Assembly (NCBI RefSeq): GCF_001276715.1
Contig: NZ_LIUQ01000005.1
Coordinates: forward strand, 1-64,000
DNA: 64,000 nt
Reading direction: 5' to 3'
Source of the DNA: Planktothricoides sp. SR001
GTDB taxonomy: Bacteria > Cyanobacteriota > Cyanobacteriia > Cyanobacteriales > Laspinemataceae
The notes under the pieces were generated by a model that saw only the letters and a program-made list of their open reading frames with translations, had not been told where the DNA came from and searched no databases. This document shows positions 17,619 to 25,811 of the stretch, in pieces (the first letter of the stretch is position 1; every line of letters starts with the position of its first letter). The position numbers and the translations under genes were made by a program.

Positions 17619-18053
17619 TTAAGATAGAGTAAGTTGTCCAATCACCTTAATCCCTGATTTAGCTAACTTCCTTGCTTGAGAACTGTTTGGTAATATGTGG
17701 TTGCCACTAGAGGCAACCCAGTGAAAACTCTTTGGTTCTTGATTTAATTGAGGAGCATCTTGACTCAAAAAATTTTTTAACCAATGAAGCTTATTCAGAA
17801 CTGACTGAACTTCACTGGTATCCGCAGGATGTACTTCGATAAAATGGGTTTTACCGTCATATCCAATTGCATAGTCCCAGCGGGGTTCGTTGGGATATTT
17901 TGATTGAAGTGCCATATCAATATCGACGCGGCCTTCACATTTTTTAGTATCTTCAGGTTTGACTTTACTGCTATTAGAACCTAGAGCTTTTAATCCACTT
18001 TTTAAGTAATTTGCTAACAGAGGATTATTCTTGATAGCTTCTGTAAAACTCAT
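17619..18053 (-). CDS. Small protein coupled to an AAA ATPase; possible nuclease-like fold
   Basis: 144 residues, family not recognised. Its start overlaps the ATPase stop by 4 bp (ATGA type), so the two are translationally coupled. The middle contains RVDIDMA, then WDYAIGYDGKTHFIEVHPAD: an Asp on one strand and Glu-x-His on the next, loosely like the D...ExK core of PD-(D/E)xK nucleases but with His in place of Lys. Further on, FHWVASSG and SGIKVIGQL look like closing strands. With an OLD/RecF-type ATPase next to it, a defence or DNA-repair effector is conceivable. This is inference from layout only. Confidence 0.7.
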   Translation of the reverse strand: MSFTEAIKNNPLLANYLKSGLKALGSNSSKVKPEDTKKCEGRVDIDMALQSKYPNEPRWDYAIGYDGKTHFIEVHPADTSEVQSVLNKLHWLKNFLSQDAPQLNQEPKSFHWVASSGNHILPNSSQARKLAKSGIKVIGQLTLS

Positions 18054-19219
18054 GCTTTCTCCTGAATTGCTTGTGACACCACATCAGAGACTTGACTACT
18101 AAAGCTGGTCAAGCCACCCCAATTCGCGATCGCCGAGTCATTGGCGAAAGGATCTAACGATGAAATATCTCTCACAAAAACCCCGGTTTTTTCCTGTTGA
18201 AAATAGTAAGTAAAAAACTGCTTGTTTTTAACGATATCATCAAATAATATCGTCAACTCTAAAGACTCGTTTACATCAAACAGTTTATAAAAATATTCAC
18301 TCTGATAATTTTCTTCCTGGAAGCAGCGAATTGCCCAAACTGCTTCCAATAAAATCGGAGAGTGAGTCGAAACGATCACCCGATATCCTCGATGTAGCAG
18401 TTCCAAGCACATCATAATTACCGATAAAATTGCTTCGGGATGCAACTCCATTTCTGGTTCTTCTATCACCACCCAATCGATGTTGGATTTTTTCCACGGC
18501 GGTGATTTCGGCATCAGCCAGTAAAAGCCCAAAAGTAACGGCATAAATTCTCGTTGTCCAGCCGACCATGCCATGAAAGATAGAGTATTACCTTGCAGAT
18601 TAAGTAGAATGCGTTTACGCATTCTAATCGTAGTAATTTTTACCTGAGCACCGTGAAAAATACTCCGATCTAAGGCTTCACTCAGATATTGTTTTAATAG
18701 ACCTTTTTGGGGAAAAATAGGACTGCCTTGATTTCCCCAATCTTTTTGCATCAATAGCCGGAGATGCTCGCTAAAATTTCTCACCACATAAGGATCGCCA
18801 ATTTCAAAGCTAAGAAACGATCTAGGCCATCCATTGTCCAGGGTGAGTACCCGCTGTGCTGGCATATAAAACAGCTTTTCTTTTGGCTCAATTTTACTTT
18901 TTAATAAATCCGCAATATTAATAGATTGTCGATCTAAACAACAATTAGTCTCTCTGCCCCAAATACTACGCATTCCTTCGCCAAAATAAAAGTCAATAAA
19001 ATTGCCAATATTTTCATGGTTATTTCCGGTATCTGATTCCCATTCATATCCATTTGCTTTGATGTTATTAACAATATATCCACTATCGATCGCTAGTTTT
19101 ATGGATTGTAATAAAATACTTTTGCCCGTAGCTTGTGGCCCGACCAACAGGGTGAGATACCCAAAGGTGATATCGGCTTTTTTGATTTGGCCTAGATTGG
19201 TTATAGAAAATTGCTGCAT
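18050..19219 (-). CDS. AAA family ATPase (AAA_15/AAA_21, OLD/RecF-like)
   Basis: 389 residues, one ABC-type ATPase domain. Walker A is GPQATGKS (about 27-34). Walker B with catalytic acids is WVVIEEPEMELHPEA (about 247-262), typical of RecF/OLD/SMC-like stand-alone ATPases. The switch histidine is in VIVSTHSPILLEAV. There is no TOPRIM nuclease domain at the C-terminus (unlike OLD proteins), leaving the coupled 144-residue protein as the candidate effector. The start matches the family N-terminus (FSITNLGQIKKADITFG). The upstream 400 bp are unusually AT-rich. Such ATPase plus small partner pairs are common in anti-phage systems; the role here is not shown. Confidence 0.88.
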   Translation of the reverse strand: MQQFSITNLGQIKKADITFGYLTLLVGPQATGKSILLQSIKLAIDSGYIVNNIKANGYEWESDTGNNHENIGNFIDFYFGEGMRSIWGRETNCCLDRQSINIADLLKSKIEPKEKLFYMPAQRVLTLDNGWPRSFLSFEIGDPYVVRNFSEHLRLLMQKDWGNQGSPIFPQKGLLKQYLSEALDRSIFHGAQVKITTIRMRKRILLNLQGNTLSFMAWSAGQREFMPLLLGFYWLMPKSPPWKKSNIDWVVIEEPEMELHPEAILSVIMMCLELLHRGYRVIVSTHSPILLEAVWAIRCFQEENYQSEYFYKLFDVNESLELTILFDDIVKNKQFFTYYFQQEKTGVFVRDISSLDPFANDSAIANWGGLTSFSSQVSDVVSQAIQEKA

Positions 19220-19631
19220 ATTTCTTATGTTTTAAGATTAATTATTTAAATTAATACCAAAAAAAGTAAAAATAAGACTATTGTTATTTTTGACGATCTA
19301 TTATTCCATTGCTATTGCTAAGGTTATCGCCATAACTGCGTCATATTTTACATAAAAATCATAATTTTTTTGCCTAAAAAATAACTTTAGATATTATTCT
19401 AGTATTTTTTTAAGTTTATTGAAATTAAAACTTGAGTTTAATATAGTTTTTTATTATAGCTTTTTTTGAAATAATTTTTGAAAAATTTCTGATTTCGTAA
19501 TCGATCCCTCCCTGACCCTCTGAACCGCTCCGACCCGATCGCACCTGTGGCTCCTCTCGTTTGATCGATAAAAAAGTTAAAAAATCTGTCAAAACCGCTA
19601 CAATAAAAAGAACGGGATTCAACATTGGGCC
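19220..19631. other. AT-rich divergent intergenic region
   Basis: 412 bp between the ATPase (minus) and a hypothetical membrane protein (plus). The left two-thirds are dominated by A/T runs, markedly unlike the neighbouring genes; the right end (19500-19560) is GC-richer. Both promoters should lie here. No gene or repeat is visible. Confidence 0.5.
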
Positions 19632-20300
19632 ATGAATCAAAAACTTACAGCATCCCCAGTAGCCCGATCGATCGTCGCAGTGGAACCACTGTCTCACGAT
19701 GGCCGAGAACTAGACTGGGAAGAAGTCAAGGATATCTGGCCAGAATTGCCCCTTCCTTATCGGTTAGTCGATCGCGTCCGGGTCTTGATCGAACGCCGAG
19801 AAGCCTTACCCGTCGCGAGAAAAGGCCAAAAACCCAGTTTGGCGATTCCCTTTGCGGATCTGCTGCGCGGAATGGCCGCAATTGCACAGGTAGGATTAGT
19901 GGGGGCGATGATATCCAGTATCATTTGGGTTAATGACCGGAAAGAGGCGATCGCCAATCGAATTGCTCATCCCCCACCGTCTAAGACTCGGATCATCTTG
20001 TCCAATGATTATGGCAACTACTTTGTTGTTTTTAATCGTCAAGAACGTCCCCACCTCTACTACCGCGTGACCTTGCAAAACCCCCCCAAAGATAAGAAAT
20101 TATCACTCAGTTGTGATTGGATTGACCCCACAGGTCAAGTCGTACATCAAAACCTCTATCAAACAAAACTGATTAATCATAATGTTTGGATAAGTGCTTG
20201 TTCTTACCAATTGGGCGAGAAGGCAAAACCAGGGACTTGGCAGGTGAAAATGTCTTTGGGCGTTCGCCTGCTGACTCAGACTGAATTTATTGTTGAATGA
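19632..20300 (+). CDS. Hypothetical single-pass membrane protein
   Basis: 222 residues, not recognised. The N-terminal 80 residues are soluble with a conserved-looking stretch DWEEVKDIWPELPLPYRLVDRVRVLIERR. One membrane helix follows (about 84-103, GMAAIAQVGLVGAMISSIIWV). The C-terminal 110 residues are beta-rich and probably periplasmic (LYYRVTLQNPP, LSLSCDWIDPTGQVVH, GTWQVKMSLG), resembling an immunoglobulin-like sandwich. ATG 19632 is chosen as first in frame. It is followed on the same strand by a DUF5132/HMA2/P-ATPase group but separated from it by about 420 bp. Confidence 0.78.
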   Translation: MNQKLTASPVARSIVAVEPLSHDGRELDWEEVKDIWPELPLPYRLVDRVRVLIERREALPVARKGQKPSLAIPFADLLRGMAAIAQVGLVGAMISSIIWVNDRKEAIANRIAHPPPSKTRIILSNDYGNYFVVFNRQERPHLYYRVTLQNPPKDKKLSLSCDWIDPTGQVVHQNLYQTKLINHNVWISACSYQLGEKAKPGTWQVKMSLGVRLLTQTEFIVE

Positions 20301-20575
20301 GACAAACCGATTAGCAGATCGACTCCATCATAGCCGAAAAAAATTGATGAATCATCATTATTTTTTGACGGAAATGGCTCTCGTCTGGCTGCTGCAAAAA
20401 TTTGATAGAATTTGTTTTTTTAGGCAATACCAAGTGATCGTGTATTGCCCATCCGCTAAAAAATAACTCATCAAGGAGTTTTTACCTTTTACTTAACCAT
20501 AAAAAAAGTTTACCGATTTATTGGTTCAGATTCAGTTTACAGCGCAAATCTGCTGCGAGTAAACCACAGCCCCCT

Positions 20576-20603
20576 GTAGAGGCGATTCGCGATTCGCCTC
20601 TAC
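20576..20603. repeat. 28-bp palindrome (GTAGAGGCG variant)
   Basis: Starts GTAGAGGCGATT and ends AATCGCCTCTAC-like with matching changes in both arms. It belongs to the 28-bp palindrome family seen in at least eight other places, here within the 420-bp gap before the first DUF5132 gene, where nothing else is evident. Confidence 0.85.
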
Positions 20604-20718
20604 ATAAATATTTTACATAAGTTGTCTGTGGTTTATGAATTTCAAAACCGCTGTAAAATACTCAGTAAATCTGAACCGATCTAAACGCCAAGCACGCCAA
20701 ATATGGAGGTCATTACAA

Positions 20719-21021
20719 ATGTCATTGGTTCATTTGGATAAGTCGGTTTTGAGTTTTCATCTCAGAGAAATTGTGGAAGATCCACCGGGAAATAATAATT
20801 CTGCTGCCTTGTTCGGACTAGGTGCGATCGCCTTTGGCACTGTGGCTTTGCCAGCCATGATTAAATTTGGCCGACCTGTGCTGAAAAACTTAATTAAACC
20901 ATTTTTAGCTGCTTCACAGTCATCAGATTTTCCCTATTCAAAAATCGAGGCCAAGTTTCCTCCTTCTTGGTCTGAAACTCAAACCGGAGTGCCGCATATT
21001 TCCTCAGAGATATCCCCATAG
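20719..21021 (+). CDS. Small DUF5132-like membrane protein
   Basis: 100 residues. I prefer ATG 20719 because GGAGG lies at 20705-20709, nine bases upstream; the longer frame from 20635 adds a basic stretch without such a site. The core AALFGLGAIAFGTVALPAMIKFGRPVLKNLI is one hydrophobic segment followed by basic residues, and closely parallels the core of the second small gene at 24810-25145 (LLGLGVVVLAPTVVPLLKPIAKATI), a DUF5132-type protein. The pair brackets an HMA2 protein and a P-type ATPase, suggesting they serve that pump as accessory or anchor. Function is unknown. Confidence 0.75.
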   Translation: MSLVHLDKSVLSFHLREIVEDPPGNNNSAALFGLGAIAFGTVALPAMIKFGRPVLKNLIKPFLAASQSSDFPYSKIEAKFPPSWSETQTGVPHISSEISP

Positions 21022-21517
21022 AGGTCGGCATTAACCCAATCATACAAATCTATTGGGTGCAAATTCTTTCTGAGAGATAGAGTCAGAATAAAAAACCTGA
21101 GAAACCGGATTTCTTCAAGAAACCCGGTTTGTTTTTATGGCAAATTGGGGTTTTCTCTTCTGAGCAATTAGTCAATAAATCCATTTTGTTGAGATTGAGA
21201 GAAATTGTCATTTAAAAAATGCTTGCTGATTTTTATTAATAGGAGTATAATGACAAAATCAAAGGGTAAAATCTTCTCTCTGCAAATCATCGGTCTTTAT
21301 TCTAGAAAGCCATTTGCCGACTAATGACAATGGCAGAGTCCGATAGCCTACCTAGCGTCCCAGAGTTAATTCGTCTAGCGTCCCGGAGAGAATCATCCAG
21401 TTCGTTGCATAATTTAGACGGAGGCTGTCCTCAGTTGTCTAGTTTTGTAATTTAAATTTCGCGCTCTGGGTAGAAAAATTAAGCATTTAGCTGATTAATT
21501 TCCTAATAAGACCCATA
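21022..21517. other. Intergenic region between DUF5132-like and HMA2 genes
   Basis: 496 bp without a gene. It begins with a terminator-like hairpin (21102-21130). The rest is AT-rich single-copy sequence with a repeated CTAGCGTCCC motif (21349-21358 and 21375-21384). It presumably carries a promoter for the HMA2/P-ATPase pair. Confidence 0.5.
21102..21130 (+). terminator. Terminator-like AAACCGG hairpin
   Basis: Inverted repeat AAACCGGATTTCTT / AAGAAACCCGGTTT with one mismatch, followed by GTTTTT. It is a copy of the AAACCGGGTTTCT element placed 80 bp after the DUF5132-like stop, where it would work as an intrinsic terminator. Confidence 0.65.
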
Positions 21518-22141
21518 GTGAAATCAAAATTACCTTCATGGAGACAACCAGCACAGAAACGAGAAATGACCAATGCTATTTACACAAATGGTGCCACCCC
21601 TGGGGTCGGTACTAACCAGACTTCTGAAGCCACAACCGATCTCAAAATTAGTGAGTTTTTGGCAGAACATGGGGAAATAGAAATGATTCTCCCAGTTGTG
21701 CTGGGATTGATGATTACGAGTCGTTTTCAACTGCGAGGGGCACAAGCGCTGCTGGTGAACTTACTCGTGGCAAGTATTAGCCGCCAGATTTTGTTTAAGC
21801 TGAAAAATCCCGAAGCAGATTTGATCGCCGCAACACAACAATTCAGCAGAGAACCCAGCACTCCTACCACTTGGGGCGGCTATGAGGTGATTCATTCGAT
21901 TCCCGGTCGGGTGCGGCTAAAAATTCCCCAAGACTCGATGAAGGGGACTAAAAAAGATGCTGAATTCGCCAAACGTTTATTACAAGTGCTCAATGATGAT
22001 GAGTATGTGATTAGTGCGCGGATTAACTACGCTGCCTCTTGTTTGGTGATTAATTACCAAGCGGGGCAACTGGCTGATTGGGAGTTGGGTTTGCGTTTAA
22101 TGAATTTAATTAAGACCGCTGAAACCGAAGTTCCCGCCTAA
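21518..22141 (+). CDS. HMA2-domain membrane-associated protein
   Basis: 207 residues from a GTG start; ATG 21566 (16 residues later) is an equal alternative, neither having a strong ribosome binding site. The central part has one or two hydrophobic segments (IEMILPVVLGLMITSRF, GAQALLVNLLVASIS). The C-terminal 80 residues are an HMA2-like ferredoxin-fold domain with YEVIHSIPGRVRLKIP, the same signature as the N-terminus of the adjacent P-type ATPase. The CxxC of true heavy-metal-associated domains is absent. It is 63 bp upstream of the ATPase gene and likely co-transcribed, so it may be a regulatory or docking partner of the pump. Confidence 0.82.
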   Translation: MKSKLPSWRQPAQKREMTNAIYTNGATPGVGTNQTSEATTDLKISEFLAEHGEIEMILPVVLGLMITSRFQLRGAQALLVNLLVASISRQILFKLKNPEADLIAATQQFSREPSTPTTWGGYEVIHSIPGRVRLKIPQDSMKGTKKDAEFAKRLLQVLNDDEYVISARINYAASCLVINYQAGQLADWELGLRLMNLIKTAETEVPA

Positions 22142-22204
22142 ATCCCCCTGTAAAATTAGCAAGCCGCCTCAGTTAACTGGGGCGATCTGTAGGAAAAACT
22201 GGCC

Positions 22205-24568
22205 ATGACCGATTGTTCTGTACTCCATGTAAGTTCTTTGGTTGGTGGGGTACAAGTGATTCATGCGATTCCGGGACGCATTCGTTTGCGAATGCCTGCT
22301 TTATGGAATTCCCAGCCGACGAAAGAACTGACCGATCGCCTCAAAGCCGATCCCCGGATTATCAGCGTGCGGATTAATCAGGCTTGTGCCTCGATCGCCA
22401 TCCAATATCGCCCGGAAAGTATTGCCGCGATCGCTGCCCCAGATTATTTTTTGCGCTTCTTTGACAACCCATTAATACCGAGAGATTGCTCCGCAAAGCT
22501 GCCCGGAACCAATTCTGAACCAGAATGTAACGCCGAATCAGACACCGAAGACGAAGATGAGGGCTGGTCAAGCCTGCGCTTACCGATTCTGGCGACTTTG
22601 TTGGCGGTTGCCAGTCAACGCTGGCCCTACCCATTGCTGAAAGTTGCCGCCGCTGGAGTGTTGGGGGCTTGTGTCTTGCCCGTCGTCCAACGAGCCAGCA
22701 ATAGCGTTTTTGTTGAGCATCGATTGAATATCGACTGCTTAGACTTAATGGCAATTTCCTTAAGTACCATTCAAGGGAAATTAATCACTCCCGCATTGAT
22801 GATGACCCTTCACGGAATCGGCGATGTCCTGCGGGAACAAACCGCCCGTTCTACGGCGATGCAAACTGCTGACCTGTTGGATACTATTGGTCATTTTGCT
22901 TGGGTGGTACGGGAGGATAGAATTGTCAAAATTAAGAGCGACCAGGTACAAGTCGGAGAAATCGTCCAGGTTTACCCAGGGGAACAAATTCCCGTAGATG
23001 GCACCGTGCAAGCCGGTGAAGCAACCGTTGACCAACAAAAATTAACCGGGGAATCCATGCCAATTGTGGCGGGAGTGGGGACTTATGTCTATGCTTCTAC
23101 TTTGGTGCGATCGGGTAAATTAAGGCTGATCGCCGAAAAAGTGGGCAATCAAACCCGGGCGGCAGCATCTCTTGCCCTATTAAGTCAAGCCCCAGTCCAT
23201 GACACCCGCATGGCGAACTATGCAGAGAAAATCGCCGATCGCCTGATTCTGCCCGTTTTGGTCTTGGGCACAGTGGTCTTGATGACTACCCGCGATCCGG
23301 CACGAGTGGCGGCAATTTTTACCCTGGATTTTGTCACCGGAATTCGCGTGTCCATTCCCACCGCTTTCTTAGGGGCATTGAACCATACCACCCGACATGG
23401 GATTTTAGTCCGCAGTGGTCGCACCTTGGAACAGTTGGCGGAAGTAGATACGATGGTGTTTGATAAGACCGGAACCCTGACCCAAGGAGATATCCAACTG
23501 TCAAACGTGATTTCCGTTGCTGACGGCTTTTCCTCAGACCGAGTGTTAGAGTTGGCAGCAGCAGCAGAACAACGCATTACTCATCCTGTGGCTGAGGCCA
23601 TTGTCCGGGCTGCCAGCGATCGCGGTCTGACCATCCCCCAACGCCAAGACTGGCATTATGAAGTCGGTAGCGGCGTGCGTACCGAAATCGACGGTCAAAC
23701 GGTCTTGGTAGGCAACCAGAAACTTTTAGCCGAAGCGGGGATTAATTTGCCAGCCTTAACGGGGATCTCTTGTGCGGGGGTGCAGGGGAGCAGAGGAGCA
23801 GAGGAGCCGCCAACGAGCAGAGGTGCAGAGGTGCAGGGGAGCAGAGGTGCAGGGGAGCAGAGGTGCAGAGGTGCAGAGGTGCAGGGGTGCGAGAACCAAC
23901 CAACAACCACCAACCACCAACCAACAACCACCAACCACCAACCACCAACCAACAACAATCAACAATCAACAATTTATGTTGCCTGTGATGGACAACTGAT
24001 AGGCCAGATTTCTTATACCGATCCCCTGCGTCCAGAAAGTGCCCCCCTGGTTCGTCGCTTGCGGGACTTGGGCATAGAAGTGCATTTGCTGACCGGCGAT
24101 TCTCAGATGCGGGCTCAGGCAGTGGGTGAGCAGTTGGGCATTAGTCCCGGTCACGTCCATGCGGAAGCTTTTCCCGAAGAAAAAGCGCGAATTGTGCGAG
24201 ATTTACACCGGGCAGGCAAAACCGTGGCTTTTGTGGGAGATGGGTTGAATGATTCCGTCGCCTTAGCTTATGCGGATGTCTCGGTGTCCTTCGAGGATGG
24301 TTCCCATGTCGCCAGGGAAACCGCTGATGTGGTGCTGATGAATAATGATTTGGAGGCATTGTTAGAGGCGATCGCGATCGCCCAAGATACCCAACGGGTG
24401 ATTTCCGAAAATACCGTTTTAGTCGTCGGGCCAAACTTACTGGCATTGGGTTTAGCCACTACTGTGGGACTCAATCCCCTCGTCGCCACGATGATTCACA
24501 ATGGTTCGGCGATCGCTGCTGGTCTGAATAGCCTCCGTCCGTTGATTCAGCATCAGTTAACCGGCTAA
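22205..24568 (+). CDS. P1-type cation-transporting ATPase with HMA2 N-terminus, lacking CPC
   Basis: 787-residue P-type ATPase. An HMA2-like domain (about 12-85, VIHAIPGRIRLRMP) precedes the membrane part. Actuator loop LTGESMP is at about 280-286, phosphorylation site DKTGTLTQGD at 420, hinge GDGLNDSVALAYADVSV in the 670s. The helix before DKTGT, which in metal pumps has CPC, reads DFVTGIRVSIPTAFLGA: aligned on PTA, CPC is replaced by FVT (376-378). So the substrate may not be Cu/Zn-like. Residues about 524-589 are low-complexity, translated from intergenic repeats, between the nucleotide domain and IYVACDGQLIGQISYTD. The neighbours are HMA2 and DUF5132 proteins. Confidence 0.92.
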   Translation: MTDCSVLHVSSLVGGVQVIHAIPGRIRLRMPALWNSQPTKELTDRLKADPRIISVRINQACASIAIQYRPESIAAIAAPDYFLRFFDNPLIPRDCSAKLPGTNSEPECNAESDTEDEDEGWSSLRLPILATLLAVASQRWPYPLLKVAAAGVLGACVLPVVQRASNSVFVEHRLNIDCLDLMAISLSTIQGKLITPALMMTLHGIGDVLREQTARSTAMQTADLLDTIGHFAWVVREDRIVKIKSDQVQVGEIVQVYPGEQIPVDGTVQAGEATVDQQKLTGESMPIVAGVGTYVYASTLVRSGKLRLIAEKVGNQTRAAASLALLSQAPVHDTRMANYAEKIADRLILPVLVLGTVVLMTTRDPARVAAIFTLDFVTGIRVSIPTAFLGALNHTTRHGILVRSGRTLEQLAEVDTMVFDKTGTLTQGDIQLSNVISVADGFSSDRVLELAAAAEQRITHPVAEAIVRAASDRGLTIPQRQDWHYEVGSGVRTEIDGQTVLVGNQKLLAEAGINLPALTGISCAGVQGSRGAEEPPTSRGAEVQGSRGAGEQRCRGAEVQGCENQPTTTNHQPTTTNHQPPTNNNQQSTIYVACDGQLIGQISYTDPLRPESAPLVRRLRDLGIEVHLLTGDSQMRAQAVGEQLGISPGHVHAEAFPEEKARIVRDLHRAGKTVAFVGDGLNDSVALAYADVSVSFEDGSHVARETADVVLMNNDLEALLEAIAIAQDTQRVISENTVLVVGPNLLALGLATTVGLNPLVATMIHNGSAIAAGLNSLRPLIQHQLTG
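23772..23968. repeat. Intergenic-type repeats inside the P-type ATPase gene
   Basis: GGAGCAGAGGTGCAGGG units (about 23775-23890) followed by CAACCACCAACCAACAAC units (about 23895-23965). Both are common between genes in this window (for example 4628-4665, 24768-24790). Here they are in frame, with no stop, within the ATPase coding sequence. Confidence 0.9.
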
Positions 24569-24809
24569 ATGGCAGAGGGGCAGAGGAGCGGAGGAGCGGG
24601 GGAAGAGAGGGTGTAGGGGAAGAAAGTGATGCATTCGTAGGGGCGAATGGCCATTCGCCCGTACAAGTGAAAAGTTATGCATAAATATCACTATTCACTA
24701 TTCACTATTCACTATTCACTTTTCACTTTTCACTTTTCACTTTCCCCCACACCCCACTCCCCACTCCCCAACCAACAACCAACAACCAACAACTCTCAGG
24801 AGAAAAACA
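24569..24809. repeat. Repeat-filled spacer with 28-bp palindrome and ACTATTC array
   Basis: Holds GCAGAGGAGCGGAGG-type repeats, a 28-bp GTAGGGGC palindrome (24637-24664, one mismatch), tandem CACTATT and CACTTTT heptamers (about 24690-24740) and CCAACAAC microrepeats, up to the ribosome binding site of the next gene. Confidence 0.85.
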
Positions 24810-25145
24810 ATGGAAAACCCCAATCAATATCAAGATCAACTGAATCAACTGAATCAAATACCCCTGGTCAATTCTATGACCAATTTCTACAAAGCCAACC
24901 CAACGCGAGCTATTCTGCTGGGTCTTGGGGTGGTGGTGTTGGCACCTACGGTGGTGCCATTGCTCAAACCTATTGCCAAAGCCACCATTAAAACAGGTGT
25001 GTCACTTTATCAAAAATCCGTAAGCGCGATCGCGGAAACCGGGGAAGTGATTGGCGATTTAGTCGCCGAAGCCAAAGCCGAGGTACAAGCGGAACAAGAA
25101 CAAGCGGCTACTATGATCGCGGCAAATTCTACCAATAGAAACTGA
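24810..25145 (+). CDS. DUF5132 family small membrane protein
   Basis: 111 residues with RBS AGGAG nine bases before ATG. N-terminal polar stretch, then LVNSMTNFYKANPTRAILLG and one hydrophobic segment GLGVVVLAPTVVPLLKPIAKAT, followed by a helical, acidic/Gln-rich tail (EVIGDLVAEAKAEVQAEQEQ). This matches DUF5132, a short family usually found near HMA2-domain P-type ATPases. It lies directly after such a pump and resembles the 100-residue protein before it. A terminator hairpin follows (25163-25195). Function is unknown; an accessory to the pump is likely. Confidence 0.82.
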   Translation: MENPNQYQDQLNQLNQIPLVNSMTNFYKANPTRAILLGLGVVVLAPTVVPLLKPIAKATIKTGVSLYQKSVSAIAETGEVIGDLVAEAKAEVQAEQEQAATMIAANSTNRN

Positions 25146-25162
25146 TCTTTCCCGTCATCACA

Positions 25163-25195
25163 AAACCCGGTTTCTTCAAAGAAACCGGGTTTTTT
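25163..25195 (+). terminator. Rho-independent terminator built from an AAACCGGGTTTCT element
   Basis: Stem AAACCCGGTTTCTT / AAGAAACCGGGTTT with a two-base loop, followed by TTTTTT. It is 18 bp after the DUF5132 stop. CCGGGTTTTTT is then repeated twice more. It shows how the dispersed repeat can serve as transcription terminator. Confidence 0.85.
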
Positions 25196-25225
25196 CCGGG
25201 TTTTTTCCGGGTTTTTTATTTAGCC

Positions 25226-25450
25226 TTACTCTTTTCCCAACCACTGATAAAATTCGAGACAATCCGGCGCACAGTCGTTACAGTGGCCGCATTTTTGATT
25301 CATTTCCAGCTTTTTCACTCGTCCCTTATGGATTAACTTTTGTAACATTCCTCTCAGGGCATTTGCATCTAAGTGAAAATGATTCTCCAAGTCAATCAGG
25401 GCAACTTGGTGATGTTCGGCAAGATAGGTTTGAATATCAGTTAAAATCAT
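25226..25450 (-). CDS. feoC: FeoC-like protein
   Basis: 74 residues: an N-terminal winged-helix (MILTDIQTYLAEHHQVALIDLENHFH, then LRGMLQKLIHKGRVKKL) and a cysteine loop CGHCNDCAPDC, as in FeoC proteins that bind an Fe-S cluster and modulate the FeoB ferrous iron transporter. It stands alone on the minus strand, about 3.5 kb from the feoAB genes on the same strand, not in their operon. ATG 25450 is the only suitable start. Family call firm; regulatory action is known from enterobacterial FeoC and inferred here. Confidence 0.88.
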   Translation of the reverse strand: MILTDIQTYLAEHHQVALIDLENHFHLDANALRGMLQKLIHKGRVKKLEMNQKCGHCNDCAPDCLEFYQWLGKE

Positions 25451-25811
25451 CAGTTTAAACCTTGTAAATTTGTTCGTAAACTATTGAGGCATGATCAACA
25501 ATAATTCTATAAACACGATATCAGGAACTTTTTGATCAAAATTTCTTCCTTATTTCTTCCTTTTTGAATCGGATAGCTAGTCCGGGAGTAGTAGGGATTA
25601 ACGGCTGTTCAACCCTACGAAAATTGTAGAATATCCACTGTCAATCCCAGATTTGCAGAAATACAGCAATTGTCAGAGTTATGAAGTACAAAAAACCCTG
25701 TCATTCCCGCGCGGGAATCCAGAAAACCTCTGTACTTCCCGAACGATAATAACCGCTATATTCTTCTAAAATCATTATCCAATATATTAACGATCTAGCA
25801 TACTAATCAGC
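25451..25811. other. Divergent intergenic region between feoC and the antiporter
   Basis: 361 bp without a gene. It contains an imperfect 28-bp GTAGGG palindrome (25591-25618) and a GTCATTCCCGCGCGGGAATCC-like fragment near 25698-25719 that recurs in altered form at 53250-53299. Promoters for both flanking genes should be here. Confidence 0.5.

Noticed and set aside
18050-19219. OLD-family nuclease or Gabija GajA
   Set aside because: No TOPRIM domain after the ATPase part; the protein ends soon after the switch histidine.
23695-23999. Several short ORFs on both strands with Cys/Leu/Trp-rich or Gly/Arg-rich repeats
   Set aside because: Translations of GGAGCAGAGG and CAACCACC repeats within the P-type ATPase gene.
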